64,000 nt of DNA from Hydractinia symbiolongicarpus. Lineage: Eukaryota; Cnidaria; Hydrozoa; Anthoathecata; Hydractiniidae. Shown piece after piece: positions 46,619 to 57,539 of this stretch (its first letter is position 1; the number at the start of each line of letters is the position of its first letter). Made by a program: the position numbers and the translations under genes. The stretch lies in contig NC_079885.1 in assembly GCF_029227915.1 (NCBI RefSeq), positions 8,124,001 through 8,188,000 of the forward strand, written 5' to 3'. A model generated the notes under the pieces. That model did no database searches, was not told the origin of the DNA, and worked only from the letters and a program-made list of their open reading frames with translations.

Positions 46619-47385
46619 ATGAACCAGATAATGTTATTTATATACCATCACGATTTTTGTGAGCTACCATCTAACAGAAATAAATCTTATTCTCAGTTAA
46701 GCAAAGCCTTCTCAAAGTCAGAAAGAAAGTTTCTTGATAAAATGGAATTCGAAGTAGAACGAGTTGATGGGCATTATCAAATACCTTTACCATTTTCTAA
46801 TGAAAATGTTATAATGCAAAACAACTGTAAACAAGCTGTTCAAAGAAGCATGCATTTGAACAGGAAGCTAGAGAGAAATAAAATTATGCATGCACATCAC
46901 GTAGACTTTATGACTAATCTGATTGATAAGGGATTTGCTGTTGAAGTAGATGATTTGAACAAGGAGGAAACTCCAGGTCATATATGGTATCTTCCATATC
47001 ATGGTGTTTATCACCCTAAGAAACCTAACAAACTTCGAGTGGTATTTGATTGTAGTGCAACTTATCATCATGCAACTGAATCATTAAATGAAAGTTTGCT
47101 GCAGGGTCCTGGACTGACGAATCAATTAACTGGTGTTTTAACAAGATTTCGACAGGAGAAAATAGCAATCATTAGAGATATTGAAGCCATGTTTTATCAA
47201 GTGAAAGTTCCTGTTAAGCATCAGAACTTTTTAAGATATCTATGGTGGCCTAATGGAAACCTATCCCTTCCTTTGAAGGAATTTAGAATGACAGTTCATT
47301 TGTTTGGTGGTAAGTCATCACCAGGTTGTTCTAATTATGCTCTAAGAAAAACTGCTACCGATTTCGAGAATGAATATGGCAGTAA
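46619..47385 (+). pseudogene. BEL/Pao reverse transcriptase, 5' part
   Basis: An open frame carries the fingers and palm of a Pao-type reverse transcriptase: HVDFMTNLIDKGFAVEV, YLPYHGVYHPKKPNKLRVVF (about 46,990-47,050), an LNESLLQGPGL motif and REDIEAMF-like IRDIEAMFYQVKV (about 47,173-47,211). It breaks off at 47,385, before the catalytic YVDD, where the 6.2-kb transposon begins. The YVDD motif lies on the other side at about 53,618-53,630. Confidence 0.85.
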
Positions 47386-47883
47386 TAGTGAGGGCCACTA
47401 TGTAATTTCGTGTGCACATGTGTGTTAAAAGTGATTTTTTGATTTAAAGTTGTTCCTTAGGTCCCAAATTACCAAAAAAATATGGGTGGCAAAATTTTTT
47501 GTCCCATCGGACCAAATTAGATGACGTCATCACTTTTACAGTCAGCAAAAAAATAATTTCACATTTATATGTCATATTATATATCGTTGAAAAGAGGAGA
47601 TCGAGTGGATCAAAAAAAATGTAAGAACCATGTCTTCAAAACGTAACGTTCGAAAGATATTACTATTCAAACTTTGTACAAATTACAGACCGATAATTTA
47701 CTGACCCAGCACAAAAATGACTATAACCTGCTCAATAGCGAAGTTTTTTTGTTGAATTTTAGTATGGTATTGGGTCACCCAATGTCTTTCTGTTTGATCA
47801 AAATTTATTGTTCAAATCACTTCAAGGGATAATTTACAGACCAGTAATTTACAGACCAAAGCACGTGTTTAGTTGTTTACTTT
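47386..47883 (+). repeat. Left terminal inverted repeat of the 6.2-kb transposon
   Basis: This is the reverse complement of 53,080-53,587 over almost its whole length. Shared blocks include GTGTGCACATGTGTGTTAAA (from 47,410) and GATGACGTCATCACTTTTAC (from 47,521). Confidence 0.93.
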
Positions 47884-47967
47884 CTTTCTGGCAATTTCAC
47901 AAAGTTAAAAAAATTGCTGAAAATAATGACAAAAAACAACTTCAGCAATGCTTGTACAATGTTTCAT

Positions 47968-50900
47968 TCACTCATCATCACTAGAACTATATTCATCTGA
48001 CTCGGATTCATCGCTTGCGCAACCACTGTTTTGACACGTCGTACATTTACACATGTCAGTGCACAAAAAACCATTTTTACGGCATTTACATCGGTTGGAT
48101 ATGCAACTTGTTTTGCAATTACAAGAACTTAACTCGATGAGTGCCAACGGTGCAGGAAGTTCATCAGTCATTATGGGGGATAAGTTACCGACTTCATCTG
48201 TATCCCAACCATAATTGACTGCATTCGGAAGTTGTTGAATGAGGATATGCGAGCTTCGTAAAACCATTGAAATGAAGTGACACCTGAATATTTTGTACTT
48301 CAATGCAGCTAATGTTGGTGGCAACATATCAGCATCACACTGGAATTTGGAGAATAAATGCCAACGCAATTGAGATAGTGATACCACGTCTGCAGGACAT
48401 TTATTCCCCTTATACATTGAAACCACGAAACGTTCTAAGCTTTCCAGTGTTTCCAGGTTAGGAAGTTCGACAGTACTTCCAAGTGTCGATAATGCCAGAA
48501 CCACCTCATTATCTGCCTGTAAAAAAATCTTCAGCCAAGCAGACTTCGATTTCTTGTTGAAACGCCCAGTTTGGTCACACCCTGTGAACGTATGAAAACC
48601 AAGAATAGCTTTCGCGTGTACTGCACCAAGGGCTTCAAAGCAATTACGAATATCAATATCACGTAGAGTAGAACCTCGCCCTGTTCTAAAAATGGTATTT
48701 ATTGGTAACATCTCATAGTAGTAAATTAGCAGTAGAAACACCGCAGTATCCGGAGAGTAAACAATACAACTGGTGAAAGGAGATTGTTGTGCAACATCCA
48801 TAGCATTATATATAAGTGCTGTGTCAGCTTCTTCGTGGTCGTGTATTCTGCAATCAACAAAATTTGATTCCATTTTAGTATCATAAGTCACTATATACCG
48901 AATATGCAATGATGAAAGAGCCTCCATCACTTTCTTTGCCAGGTAGATGGTTAAAGCTTGCTTTGTATTAATGTGGGAAAGAAATTGCTTGAGACTAATG
49001 GATGAAATATTGGTGTTGTCTGATACTTTGTATCGAACTTCATTACCAGATGTACGATGCTTTCTTGTCCGTGCTTTCAAGGAGTTTTCTATATAGCGAT
49101 CAAATACCAATCGTATTTCATCACATCCTCTTGAAATTTGTAGTACACGTTCTGTGAAAGCTGATGCAAAATCCTAAAAAATTAACAGAGTATTTCACAA
49201 GTGCGTCAGAAAATTACGTAAGATAGTGATAAATTGAATACATACCTTGCATGTTTTAACTGCCGGTGTTTTTGAAGTTTGATTCACAACAGCCATTCCA
49301 TCTATAATGATTACTTTGTTTGTTTCGACTTCTCCAGATAAACCATTGGTCGTTTGTCCTTTGCTGGCTAATTCCTCTATACCGTGAATCAATTTTGATT
49401 TGTCTAAACAAGCCAATGGAATTCCATCAGCACTGAACAAGGCCTTTGGTACAACAGAAAACCCAAAGTTGCCAATACAGTGCTCCAAATCCAACTCGGG
49501 ACGTTTCCGTGCAGTGATTAAAAATCTTGATAGTAGCGTTTTTTTCCTTTTTGAGTTGTATAACTTTATCCTCTACTCTCTTTTTATAGATTTTCCAAGA
49601 TCTTTGAAAGTTACTATTTTCACTTTTTTTAACGGTACCCATATCGATTTTGTTCCTTTTATCCTCTCCGTGACAAATTCTTCATAACATTTTGAGCCAA
49701 TATCAGCATGTTGAAGTATTTGTGAATTGTGAAGAACAGCTTTTGAAACAACATTAAATACACAATCGGATTGTCAGAAGTTGACATCGAAGTCATCCAT
49801 GGTACAAAGCAATTTATTGACGTTAGAAGCTATCCTGCTACATGTTGAGCCACTCAATTGGTAGTGTTGCTTTCTTTGATCAACATTGACATTTTGTATA
49901 TCACAAAACTCTTTCGATAATGATGCAAGTATAGGAGAAACAAGGCAAAATCTGTTCAATGTAGATGGTTGTTGTAACAGTCCTTTAATGCCTCCAGTGA
50001 CCTTCATTACCTTATTCTCCTGCTCCATCGCGTGATCGGACCCAATGGCAGTGAATGGTATATTGGTTTTGGCAATTGCGAAATTCTCTTTCAAGTAGGA
50101 CCAGGTCTTCATGTCTGTTTCTTCTAAATTCTTCATGTCTGCCAGATACAAAGGTGTTAATCGGGCGTAATTAATTTGATTGTGGGAGAAAAAATATTTC
50201 ACTAAACCACTCAAAGAGACAAGATGTAATTCCCAAAGTCCTTGTTACATAGCACGAACGAAAAGCAGAAGTGATTCATACATTTTGATGAAATTTCGCA
50301 AAAACAGAGATTGATGATCCATAGCCTTGTCTAATTGAGAAAACTTTTCAAAAATCCCAATTCTCTCACAAAGTTCAATCAACTGTTTGTGTTGCTCCTT
50401 ACATTCAACTTTGTCAGAACATTTTATGTTTAAGAATTCTTCCCTTGCAACTCGAACATCACACATAAAATTACACATTTCGTCAGCATCCAATCCGTCA
50501 CGCAAATACACTCTGAATAGCGCAAGGTACATTACCATATATGCTTCCATACATCTCTTCATATGCTTCCCATTAATTATCTGCGTTAAAGTTGTTTCGC
50601 CGTATATGCCTGCCTCAACAAATAATTTGTCAATTCCACTTCCATCAATGTATTTTCCAATCATTTTTAAAGCTGCAAAAACAATGTGCAATTCACCCAA
50701 ACGGAATACGAAATTTTCACTGATGTGCTTTTTTTTTCGAAGCTGCATACACTTACTATACAACTGGAGATCAAGTGTTACAATCGTTTTGTTTTCTCCT
50801 GTGACTTTGACATTGATCCCTTGCACAATTTGTAGCGCTGTGTAAAGATTTGACCAATCTGTGGAAGTGCCAGGATAGAGAGGAAGACCCTGGCAGGTTG

Positions 50901-52823
50901 ATATTTCAACTTTGTCTGTAACCAGTGAATTATAAGCAGCCCAAGTTGGCAAGCTTCCAATTCTTTCGTCATCCACTGTCTGATAGAATGACCATGCTAG
51001 ATCTTCTTTGATATAGTGCTTAGCTTCGAGATCATTGCCTAATATTTCGAACTTTGGGAACTTTTCATCAGGAAGAATTGGTTTCTCACATGACAATGTT
51101 TGGTTGAATTGATTATGGATGAATTTCATTTTTGTATCACTATGGCGTGGAATTTCAAGATGTTCGATGCTCTTTATGCCCTTTTGAAAAAGTATTTGAC
51201 CAGTTTCATGAAATTCATTTTTACCATCTGGAGTGTCATTTTTGAAATCAGTATTATCAACTGCAAAGTGAATTGGCACTCCTTTTTTGATATTTGGGGG
51301 AACATATATTCCGTCATTTTCTTTCATTTTCTCTGAAACTGCATTAGCTAATTCTATTTCAATTTTCACGATTTTATCATAGCTAACAGTTAAGTTAAGA
51401 TCAGATAAACAATCTAACACCTTTTTACTCCTAGTCTCTTTATCGATATGAAGACCTAATCCGACCGTGAAGGGTGTTCAACAATTATTTCTAAATCCTC
51501 CATCACTGGTTCCTATTTTTGGCTTGTGGTTGCTTTGCCTATTTGTTTTCAAACAATTAATAATGACTTGACATATGTTACTAACACAGTTGTCGATCGA
51601 AGATGCTCTTCTGTTTGAAGTGTCAATGCTTTTTCTTGGACCAATTATCAACCATCTTATGAGTGACTTTAACAACTTTGGTACAACAAATCCGTCATAA
51701 CTGCCATTAAATTGCCATGGTTGTTGTTTGAGAAGTTGTTCACGCACTAGTTTTGCGCACTCGAATATTGTAGCGACATCATCTACAGGGTTTTGAAAGT
51801 TCAACTCGATTGCTTTTGATTGCGTCTGGGTTGTACAAATTCTTTCTGATTCTGTTCTTGATGGAGGTCTTGAAAACACTATGTCCTCAATATTTTCTGT
51901 TAACAAGTGCTTTAAATATCGCTTGTAATTGATTTGGTTGCTTTCGGAGTTTCCCATTAAGTTGTTGTATGTATAGTTAACATCGTTCATACTTATTACG
52001 TTGTTGTGTGATTCCCCCAATAAATGTTTGATTATGTTAATTATTTCAACATCTGCAAGTGCGCGGTCTGTATCTTCCATATTTTGTAGCTGTGATATGT
52101 CTTGATGTAATGCTAAAGCCTCTCTCTGAACCTTCACCCAACATGCTAAATGATATTGGGCATCATTTGCTATAGCATCAGCGTTAGGAATATTGTTCAT
52201 ACGGATGAAAAATGATTTATTTGCTATAAGCTTCGAGACCTCCAGCATCTTTGTTGCTACCGTCTTAGACATAACTTTATGTATCTTTCCTCCCCTTTCT
52301 TGACAAATAATGCAAAGGTGTTTTTGAAACATAATTCCACTTGAGCGCAATGTTTTTTTTTCATTTTGTTTCACAGATACAACAAATGATGGGCTAAAAC
52401 TGTCCGAAGACTCTTTTGATACTGGCCGTTTCTTTAACCTGTCTATCTCTGTTTTATTTGTGGCCATTTTGTAACAATCAGAATGGTATGAAGACTTTCC
52501 TTCAACAAGCTGTACAATATCATATGACTTCAGTTTTTCCCAACAATCTAGATACTTCGAATCACCACAACTAACTCTTTCCTCCAGACATGATAATAAC
52601 TTTTTCAAATACTGCTCTTTTGGGTTGCCAACATTCTAAACAAAATACGACATCTTGGTCAAAGTATCAAACAAAAATCTTTCTCTCAAAACTCTCAGAA
52701 CTCAGAACAGAAATGGGAAAAAATGTTTAAGTAAGGCGGTACCTTTTTTGATGTATCTTTCTGACACACTATACATTTCCCAAAATCCAGCACATTTATT
52801 GTTTTTACACAGTTAACATCCAT
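47968..52823 (-). pseudogene. Transposon-encoded protein: Cys-rich N-terminus, PIN/FEN-like segment and CXC-type cysteine tail
   Basis: The exons inferred are 52,823-52,743 (ATG, MDVNCVKTINVLDFGKCIVC), 52,635-49,246 and 49,173-47,968. Introns of 107 and 72 nt have GT/AG ends. The N-terminal part has paired cysteines (CIVC; later CIICQERGG, near 52,310). The middle has AVDNTDFKNDTPDG, a TSTDW motif and a conserved YARL-PLYLADM region (about 50,120-50,170). Toward the C-terminus come VVIIDG-like IIIDGMAVV (about 49,300), LVFDRYIENSLK (about 49,080), HDHEEADTALIYNA (about 48,825), YSPDTAVFLLL (about 48,745) and GFHTFTGCDQTGRF (about 48,570). These aspartate/glutamate clusters resemble a PIN/FEN-type nuclease active site (inference). 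The tail (about 48,010-48,130) has nine cysteines in a CXC-like pattern, then an acidic end. In-frame stops at 51,478 and 50,245 and a frame change near 49,775 with a further stop disable this copy. Confidence 0.75.
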
Positions 52824-53079
52824 TTTAATTCGGTCTATTCATTTTATTATTATGCATGTATGTCTATACTATAAACTTTACATTACACTTCACTAACACT
52901 TCGAAATTAAACAGTCTAGCTATGAAATTGAACAATAGAATGTTTTCTAGAAATAGAACATTCGAATTCTATGTCTATGTCTATGAAATCGAACAATTAT
53001 AAAACAAAACTTGTTATTATACTGATACTAATACACACAAAATGTCTAAGTGAAATTCGCTACTTGCTTTTCAAAACTA

Positions 53080-53587
53080 AAGTAAACAACTAAACACGTG
53101 CTTTGATCTGTAAATTACTGGTCTGTAAATTATCCCTTGAAGTGATTTGAACAATAAATTTTGATCAAACAGAAAGACATTAGGGTGACCCAATACCATA
53201 CTAAAATTCAACAAAAAAACTTCGCTATTGAGCAGGTTATAGTCATTTTTGTGCTGGGTCAGTAAATTACCGGTCTGTAATTTGTACAAAGTTTTAATAG
53301 TAATATCTTTCGAACGTTACGTTTTGAAGACATGGTTCTTACATTTTTTTTGATCCACTCGATCTCCTCTTTCCAACGATATATAATATGACATATAAAT
53401 GTGAAATTATTTTTTTGCTGACTGTAAAAGTGATGACGTCATCTAATTTGGTCCGATGGGACAAAAAATTTTGCCATCCATATTTTTTTGGTAATTTGGG
53501 ACCTAAGGAACAACTTTAAATCAAAAAATCACTTTTAACACACATGTGCACACGAAGCTTTATATCAGAACATAGCAGCCCTCACTA
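53080..53587 (-). repeat. Right terminal inverted repeat of the 6.2-kb transposon
   Basis: Inverted match to 47,386-47,883. It has about 11 extra bases near the tip (around 53,558-53,570) relative to the left copy. Confidence 0.93.
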
Positions 53588-53590
53588 TAA

Positions 53591-54430
53591 CGCAGCAGAA
53601 ACATTAAAAAAGAATTTTTATGTGGATGATATATTAAAGTCCTGTCCTGATGTCATCGCTACATTAAAACTGCTAGCAAATGTTTTTAGTATGTGTGCAG
53701 CTGGTGGATTGCGACTTACCAAATTGTTTTCTAATTAAAGAGAAGTTCTGCAAAAAATACCGGATGCTGAGAAAGCTAAAGAATTAATGAATTTAGACCT
53801 ATCATTACCAATGGAAAGAGTCTTGGGTGTGGAGTCGTGCATAGAAAACGATGAATTCAGTTTCAGAATCATGCTTAAGGATACACCATTAACTACAAGA
53901 GGGATTCTCTCGTCTGTTAGCTCGATTTACGATCCACTTGGCTTTGCATCACCAGTAATGTTATTTGGCAGGCAGCTGAGGCAACAGATTTGTGCAGACA
54001 AAAAGGAGTGGGTTGATCCAGTGAGTGATGAACAATGTATTGGAAAAGTGGAGAAAGGATCTTTATGTTTTAGAGCAGGTTAAAGTTAGGCGCTGTTTTA
54101 AATCTGAAAAATTCCAGTGAAAAATTCCAGTGAAGTGAAGCATGTATCGTTACATCATTTTTCTGATGCATCCAGTGTATCCAGCTTTCTTATGGGAAAA
54201 TCCAGAGTTGCACCTTTGGAACCAATGAGCATTCCCAGATTAGAATTATAAGCAGCAGTTGTATCAGTGAGAGTGGCAAATATGCTGAAGGAGGATGTTA
54301 GAAATTAAAATTGACGAGGAGTACTTTTGGACGGACAGTCAGGTAGTTTTGGGGTACCTTAGAAATGAATCAAAACAATTTCATATTTTTGTAGCAAATC
54401 GTATCCAGAGAATTAAGGAAGGCTCACACC
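53591..54430 (+). pseudogene. BEL/Pao reverse transcriptase 3' part and RNase H-like region
   Basis: The frame resumes after the transposon with the catalytic FYVDD motif (about 53,615-53,632) and ends at a stop at 53,736. A second frame continues with GVESCIENDEFSF and RGILSSVSSIYDPLGFASP (about 53,895-53,955), the conserved connection of Pao polymerases. Further downstream, broken frames give MGKSRVAPLEPMSIPRLEL (about 54,190-54,248) and FWTDSQVVLGYLRN (about 54,327-54,368), the RNase H-like region with its D-S pair. The next expected domain, integrase, is missing because the right LTR starts at 54,439. Confidence 0.75.
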
Positions 54431-54438
54431 TTAAACAG

Positions 54439-54660
54439 TGTTGTTAATTGTGTTAGTACAAGTGTGTCCCTTAAGTCTCCATGTGGGCATTAGTTTCTAT
54501 GTAGTGATGTCACAATGTGTTGTTCTATTGTGTTGCTTTATAATTGTTTGTTTAATTGTCCATTAGGGACTTCTGTTTTATATAGTTGTTTAGTTGTTCA
54601 ATTGTTTAGTTGTTGCAGTGTGTGTGCATGTAGTGAGCTACTTGTAGCAAATATGTGTAT
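54439..54660 (+). repeat. Right LTR of the BEL/Pao element
   Basis: The copy starts TGTTGTTAATTGTG and matches 43,320-43,471. It then continues with TTTAGTTGTTCAATTG and related T/G-rich sequence. The 3' boundary is approximate. Confidence 0.7.
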
Positions 54661-54689
54661 AGCAAATTAGTAAGTTTTCTTTTATATTT

Positions 54690-55415
54690 GTACTAGTCGA
54701 TAAAACCCGTGGAAAAATCTTAGGCAGGATAAAAGTGAAAAAAGAAACACCATTTCAATTTTGATGACGTCAGCAACCCATCCATCAAAAAAAATAGAAT
54801 TTGATTTCACGTTGCCTCTATTGTGGAGAGCTTAAAGCGCTAATCAAGAAAATGTATATGATCATGTGCTTTTGATGAGCGGTTAATGAGATATAAGGGT
54901 TTAAAAATTTTGCTGATGTCAGCAATGGCCTGTCCAAACCCCATTTTTTTTTATACCCGTTTATACCCGTTGCCTTTATCGTATAGATCTTGAAACGCTG
55001 ATCAAGAAAATGTATAGGATTGTGTACTTTTGACAAATGGTTGCAGAGATATAAGGGTTTGAAGGTTTTTGATGACGTCATTAACCCGTCCATTCCGAAA
55101 CGAATTCGGGGACCCAGGTTTGAGAAAATTACCCAAATTGGTCCCACGTGGTCCCTAATTACCCACGCGGTGAAAAATCACTGACATCACCACCTTGTTT
55201 CCAGGTTATTTGCCCTCAAATTTTAGGTGCACAGTAATGGCTTCACTAATTTCATATAAGATATTGACGTTAAAGTAGTGTTATTGATGTCGCTCCATAA
55301 CGTCAGAAAACTTAACATATTAGGCATGCAATTTTCGGCAACATCAAAGGAAAATGAACACATCAACTTTCCCTGTTACGGACAGACACAGTCTCCGTAT
55401 TATTATAAGAGATGT
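54690..55415 (-). repeat. Interspersed repeat with TGACGTCA subunits, copy C (reverse orientation)
   Basis: This is the reverse complement of the repeat at 37.6-39.1 kb. It shares CGCTGATCAAGAAAATGTAT (about 54,999), TGACGTCAGCAACCC (about 54,765), TGATGACGTCATTAACCCGT (about 55,070) and an end with ACAGACACAGTCTCCGTATT. It lies just outside the right LTR of the BEL element. Confidence 0.75.
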
Positions 55416-55790
55416 CATTTAACTTTATGTTTTTTCTTGTACTTATTTTTTGCTATCATATTTATTTATCTAGTGTTTTATGTCCTTTTGTTTGAACTTT
55501 TGTATTTTGTTTTAGCTTTGTTGTTGTAACAATTTTGAAAGATGAGTTTATTGTTATAACACTCAGTTATATTATTCCCTAACTATAACAATTGTGTTTG
55601 TGCTGTTATATGAAGGAGTGGTCATTGATATTCTCGAATTTCACTTGATAAGTGAAAAGACTACAACCAAAAAACAACATAAAATTTGATACATTGAGTA
55701 CAGGGCCTAATTTCAATTTCGAATTGAAGCGGCTTTCGAATGTCTCCTTGTATCATTTTTATTTTGTTCATTTTTATGGAGGAGTTGAGA
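55416..55790. other. AT-rich interval before the pogo-like remnant
   Basis: A T-rich hydrophobic open frame (to 55,529) has no recognised features. No gene is supported. Confidence 0.4.
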
Positions 55791-55793
55791 AAA

Positions 55794-57284
55794 TGTCGAT
55801 TATAAAGCAGCTAGCAAAAAAATGCTTTGGAAAATAGCAGAAAAATCAATCTTCATCACAAAGTAATGTAGTAGACGACAACGAATCATTAACAGAGGAA
55901 AATGAATCATATCTTTGCAGAAATGATAATGCTAATTAAATTTTCAGATTTTCAATTAGGACTTTTAACTGAATTTCGTATATTTTGCAAAATAAATTGA
56001 GATTTAAACTATATTTGGTAGTGGAACCTTCAATATTTGCCCACGTGTACCTGTAGCTGATATTTTTTTTTCTTATATTAACCATCTCAAGCAGAGACTG
56101 GATTGGGTTCTGTGGAATATCAGGCAGTAGTGGATGCAATCAAGAGTGCAGTTAAAAATGATCTGAGCAAAATTTGTGGTCCCTATGTGAGATTTACTGA
56201 TGCAGAACATTATGAGATAGGGAAATACGCTGCTCAGAATGGAAACAAAGCAACCATCAAACGCTAAAGTCCAAGAATCTCAAAGAGAGCACAGTGCGGA
56301 CATTCAAAGCGAAATATGTTTCTTGTGGAAAAACTACAATGGCAGAAAAATCATCTAGTACAGTCCCTATAAAAGATCTTTCAGACAAGCGGATGATCAC
56401 ATGCACTTTTACAATCTCATTAAATGGTATATTCTTACCGATACAATTGATCTATGCAGGAAAAAGGGAAAAAAGCATTCCAAAAATCAAATTTCTGAAG
56501 AGCTTTTCCTTAAGCGCCAATCCGACCCACTTCAGCAATGAAAGAGTCAATAAAATTGATTGAAGAGATTGTCATCCCGTATTTTCAAACAAAAAGGAAG
56601 AAACTTGGCTTGGCAGCGAATCATTCTAGTCTGGTAGTCATGGATGTTTTCGAAGGTCAAACAAATGATGCTGTTCAGAATCTTCTAAAGAAAAATCATT
56701 TTCCACAAAAGTACCAGCTAATATGACCAATCTGTTCCAGCAATTCGATTTGAGCGTAAACGGGTACCCCAAAGCTTATTTAAAGAAGCTATTCACTGAA
56801 TGGTTTGCGAAGCAGATTAATAATGGTGTTAACAGTGACAAAAATCCAGGAAGTATTGAAGTCTCTTTGCAACTATCGATACTAAAACCTCTTCAAGCGA
56901 AATGGACTATTGACGAAATGACATCATTATCAGGAAAAGAAGTTATCTTGAAAGGCTGGGAAAGGGCTGGTATCACTGATGGAATTAAAATGTGTAGCTC
57001 GAAGCTCCCTACCCTCTGTCCTTTTCATGAGCTTGACCCATTGGTTCCTAATGAAGAAAAATATAATATTGGTGAAGCGATCACAAACAATAAAGATCAG
57101 TTAGTAGATGGCCTGACTCACTACACTGAAGATAGTGATGTTGACAGTGAATGGGAAGAAGAGTATGAAGAAATAGAAATATTTTTGAAGATGTATTTTA
57201 GTGATTTAATACACAAAGAAAATATTAGGAATATTTCCATGAAATTACACATCTGCTTTAATTCTGTGTTTTATCGTCTTTCTT
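55794..57284 (+). pseudogene. pogo/Tigger-like DDE transposase remnant
   Basis: A first piece (MSIIKQLAKKCFGK, 55,794-55,838) may be the N-terminus. After a pyrimidine-rich AG (about 56,090), a helix-turn-helix-like stretch reads KYAAQNGNKATIKR and ESTVRTFKAKYVS (to about 56,320), as in Tigger/pogo DNA-binding regions. The sequence then jumps to TMAEKSSSTVPIKDLSDKRM and LNGIFLPIQLIYAGK, the start of the DDE_1 catalytic core, so the part between was deleted. Frames then give HSSLVVMDVFEGQT (DDE second Asp, about 56,624-56,665), QQFDLSVNGYPK (about 56,735) and LQAKWTIDEM (about 56,892), ending after GWERAGITDG at 57,284. Frameshifts at about 56,540 and 56,720 mark it as dead. Confidence 0.75.
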
Positions 57285-57530
57285 AGAAACATCAAAAATA
57301 AAAAATCGCGAAATTAAGTACACGCGAAACGCATAAAATCTATTTTCAAAAAAATTTGTGAATAATACGTTTAAGGTAGAAGTGGGTTTAATAAGTTGGG
57401 TAATTAGTGCAAACAACTTAATTGCGAATTACAATGTCTGCAGTCCAAATCAAGTGATATTTATCAAGAATCCTAATACATATGGACATAGACAGAGCAA
57501 CTGCTGACAGGTTTATATTAAAAACACGTC
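57285..57530. other. Gene-free interval
   Basis: AT-rich sequence between the pogo-like remnant and the LINE fragment. Nothing was recognised. Confidence 0.4.
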
Positions 57531-57539
57531 AACAGAAAA

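Larger units (their letters stand above)
47386..53587 (-). mobile_element. 6,202-bp DNA transposon with ~500-bp terminal inverted repeats and TAA target duplication
   Basis: The outer ends both read TAGTGAGGGC inward and are flanked by TAA (47,383-47,385 and 53,588-53,590). The inverted repeats span about 47,386-47,883 and 53,080-53,587. They are nearly identical except for an 11-bp indel near the tips and a few substitutions, and each contains one TGACGTCA. Keeping a single TAA makes the host reverse transcriptase frame continuous across the site, so the boundaries are exact. The interior holds one minus-strand gene with two introns (47,968-52,823). The long repeats and 3-bp TAA duplication do not fit hAT, mariner or piggyBac. 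Academ, which is known for an XPG-type nuclease and 3-4-bp duplications, is the nearest idea, unverified. Confidence 0.9.
43320..54660 (+). mobile_element. BEL/Pao-type LTR retrotransposon, decayed and carrying two nested insertions
   Basis: Direct repeats beginning TGTTGTTAATTGTGTTAGTA occur at 43,320 and 54,439, with near identity for about 150 bp. Between them, in order, are gag, a protease-like region, reverse transcriptase and an RNase H-like region. The integrase is absent, because the RNase H part runs straight into the right LTR. The left LTR match stops early (about 43,471), which suggests a deletion. A 1.1-kb element (45,225-46,339) interrupts the protease region, and a 6.2-kb DNA transposon (47,386-53,587) interrupts the reverse transcriptase. 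Several stops and frame changes make the element inactive. Confidence 0.8.
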
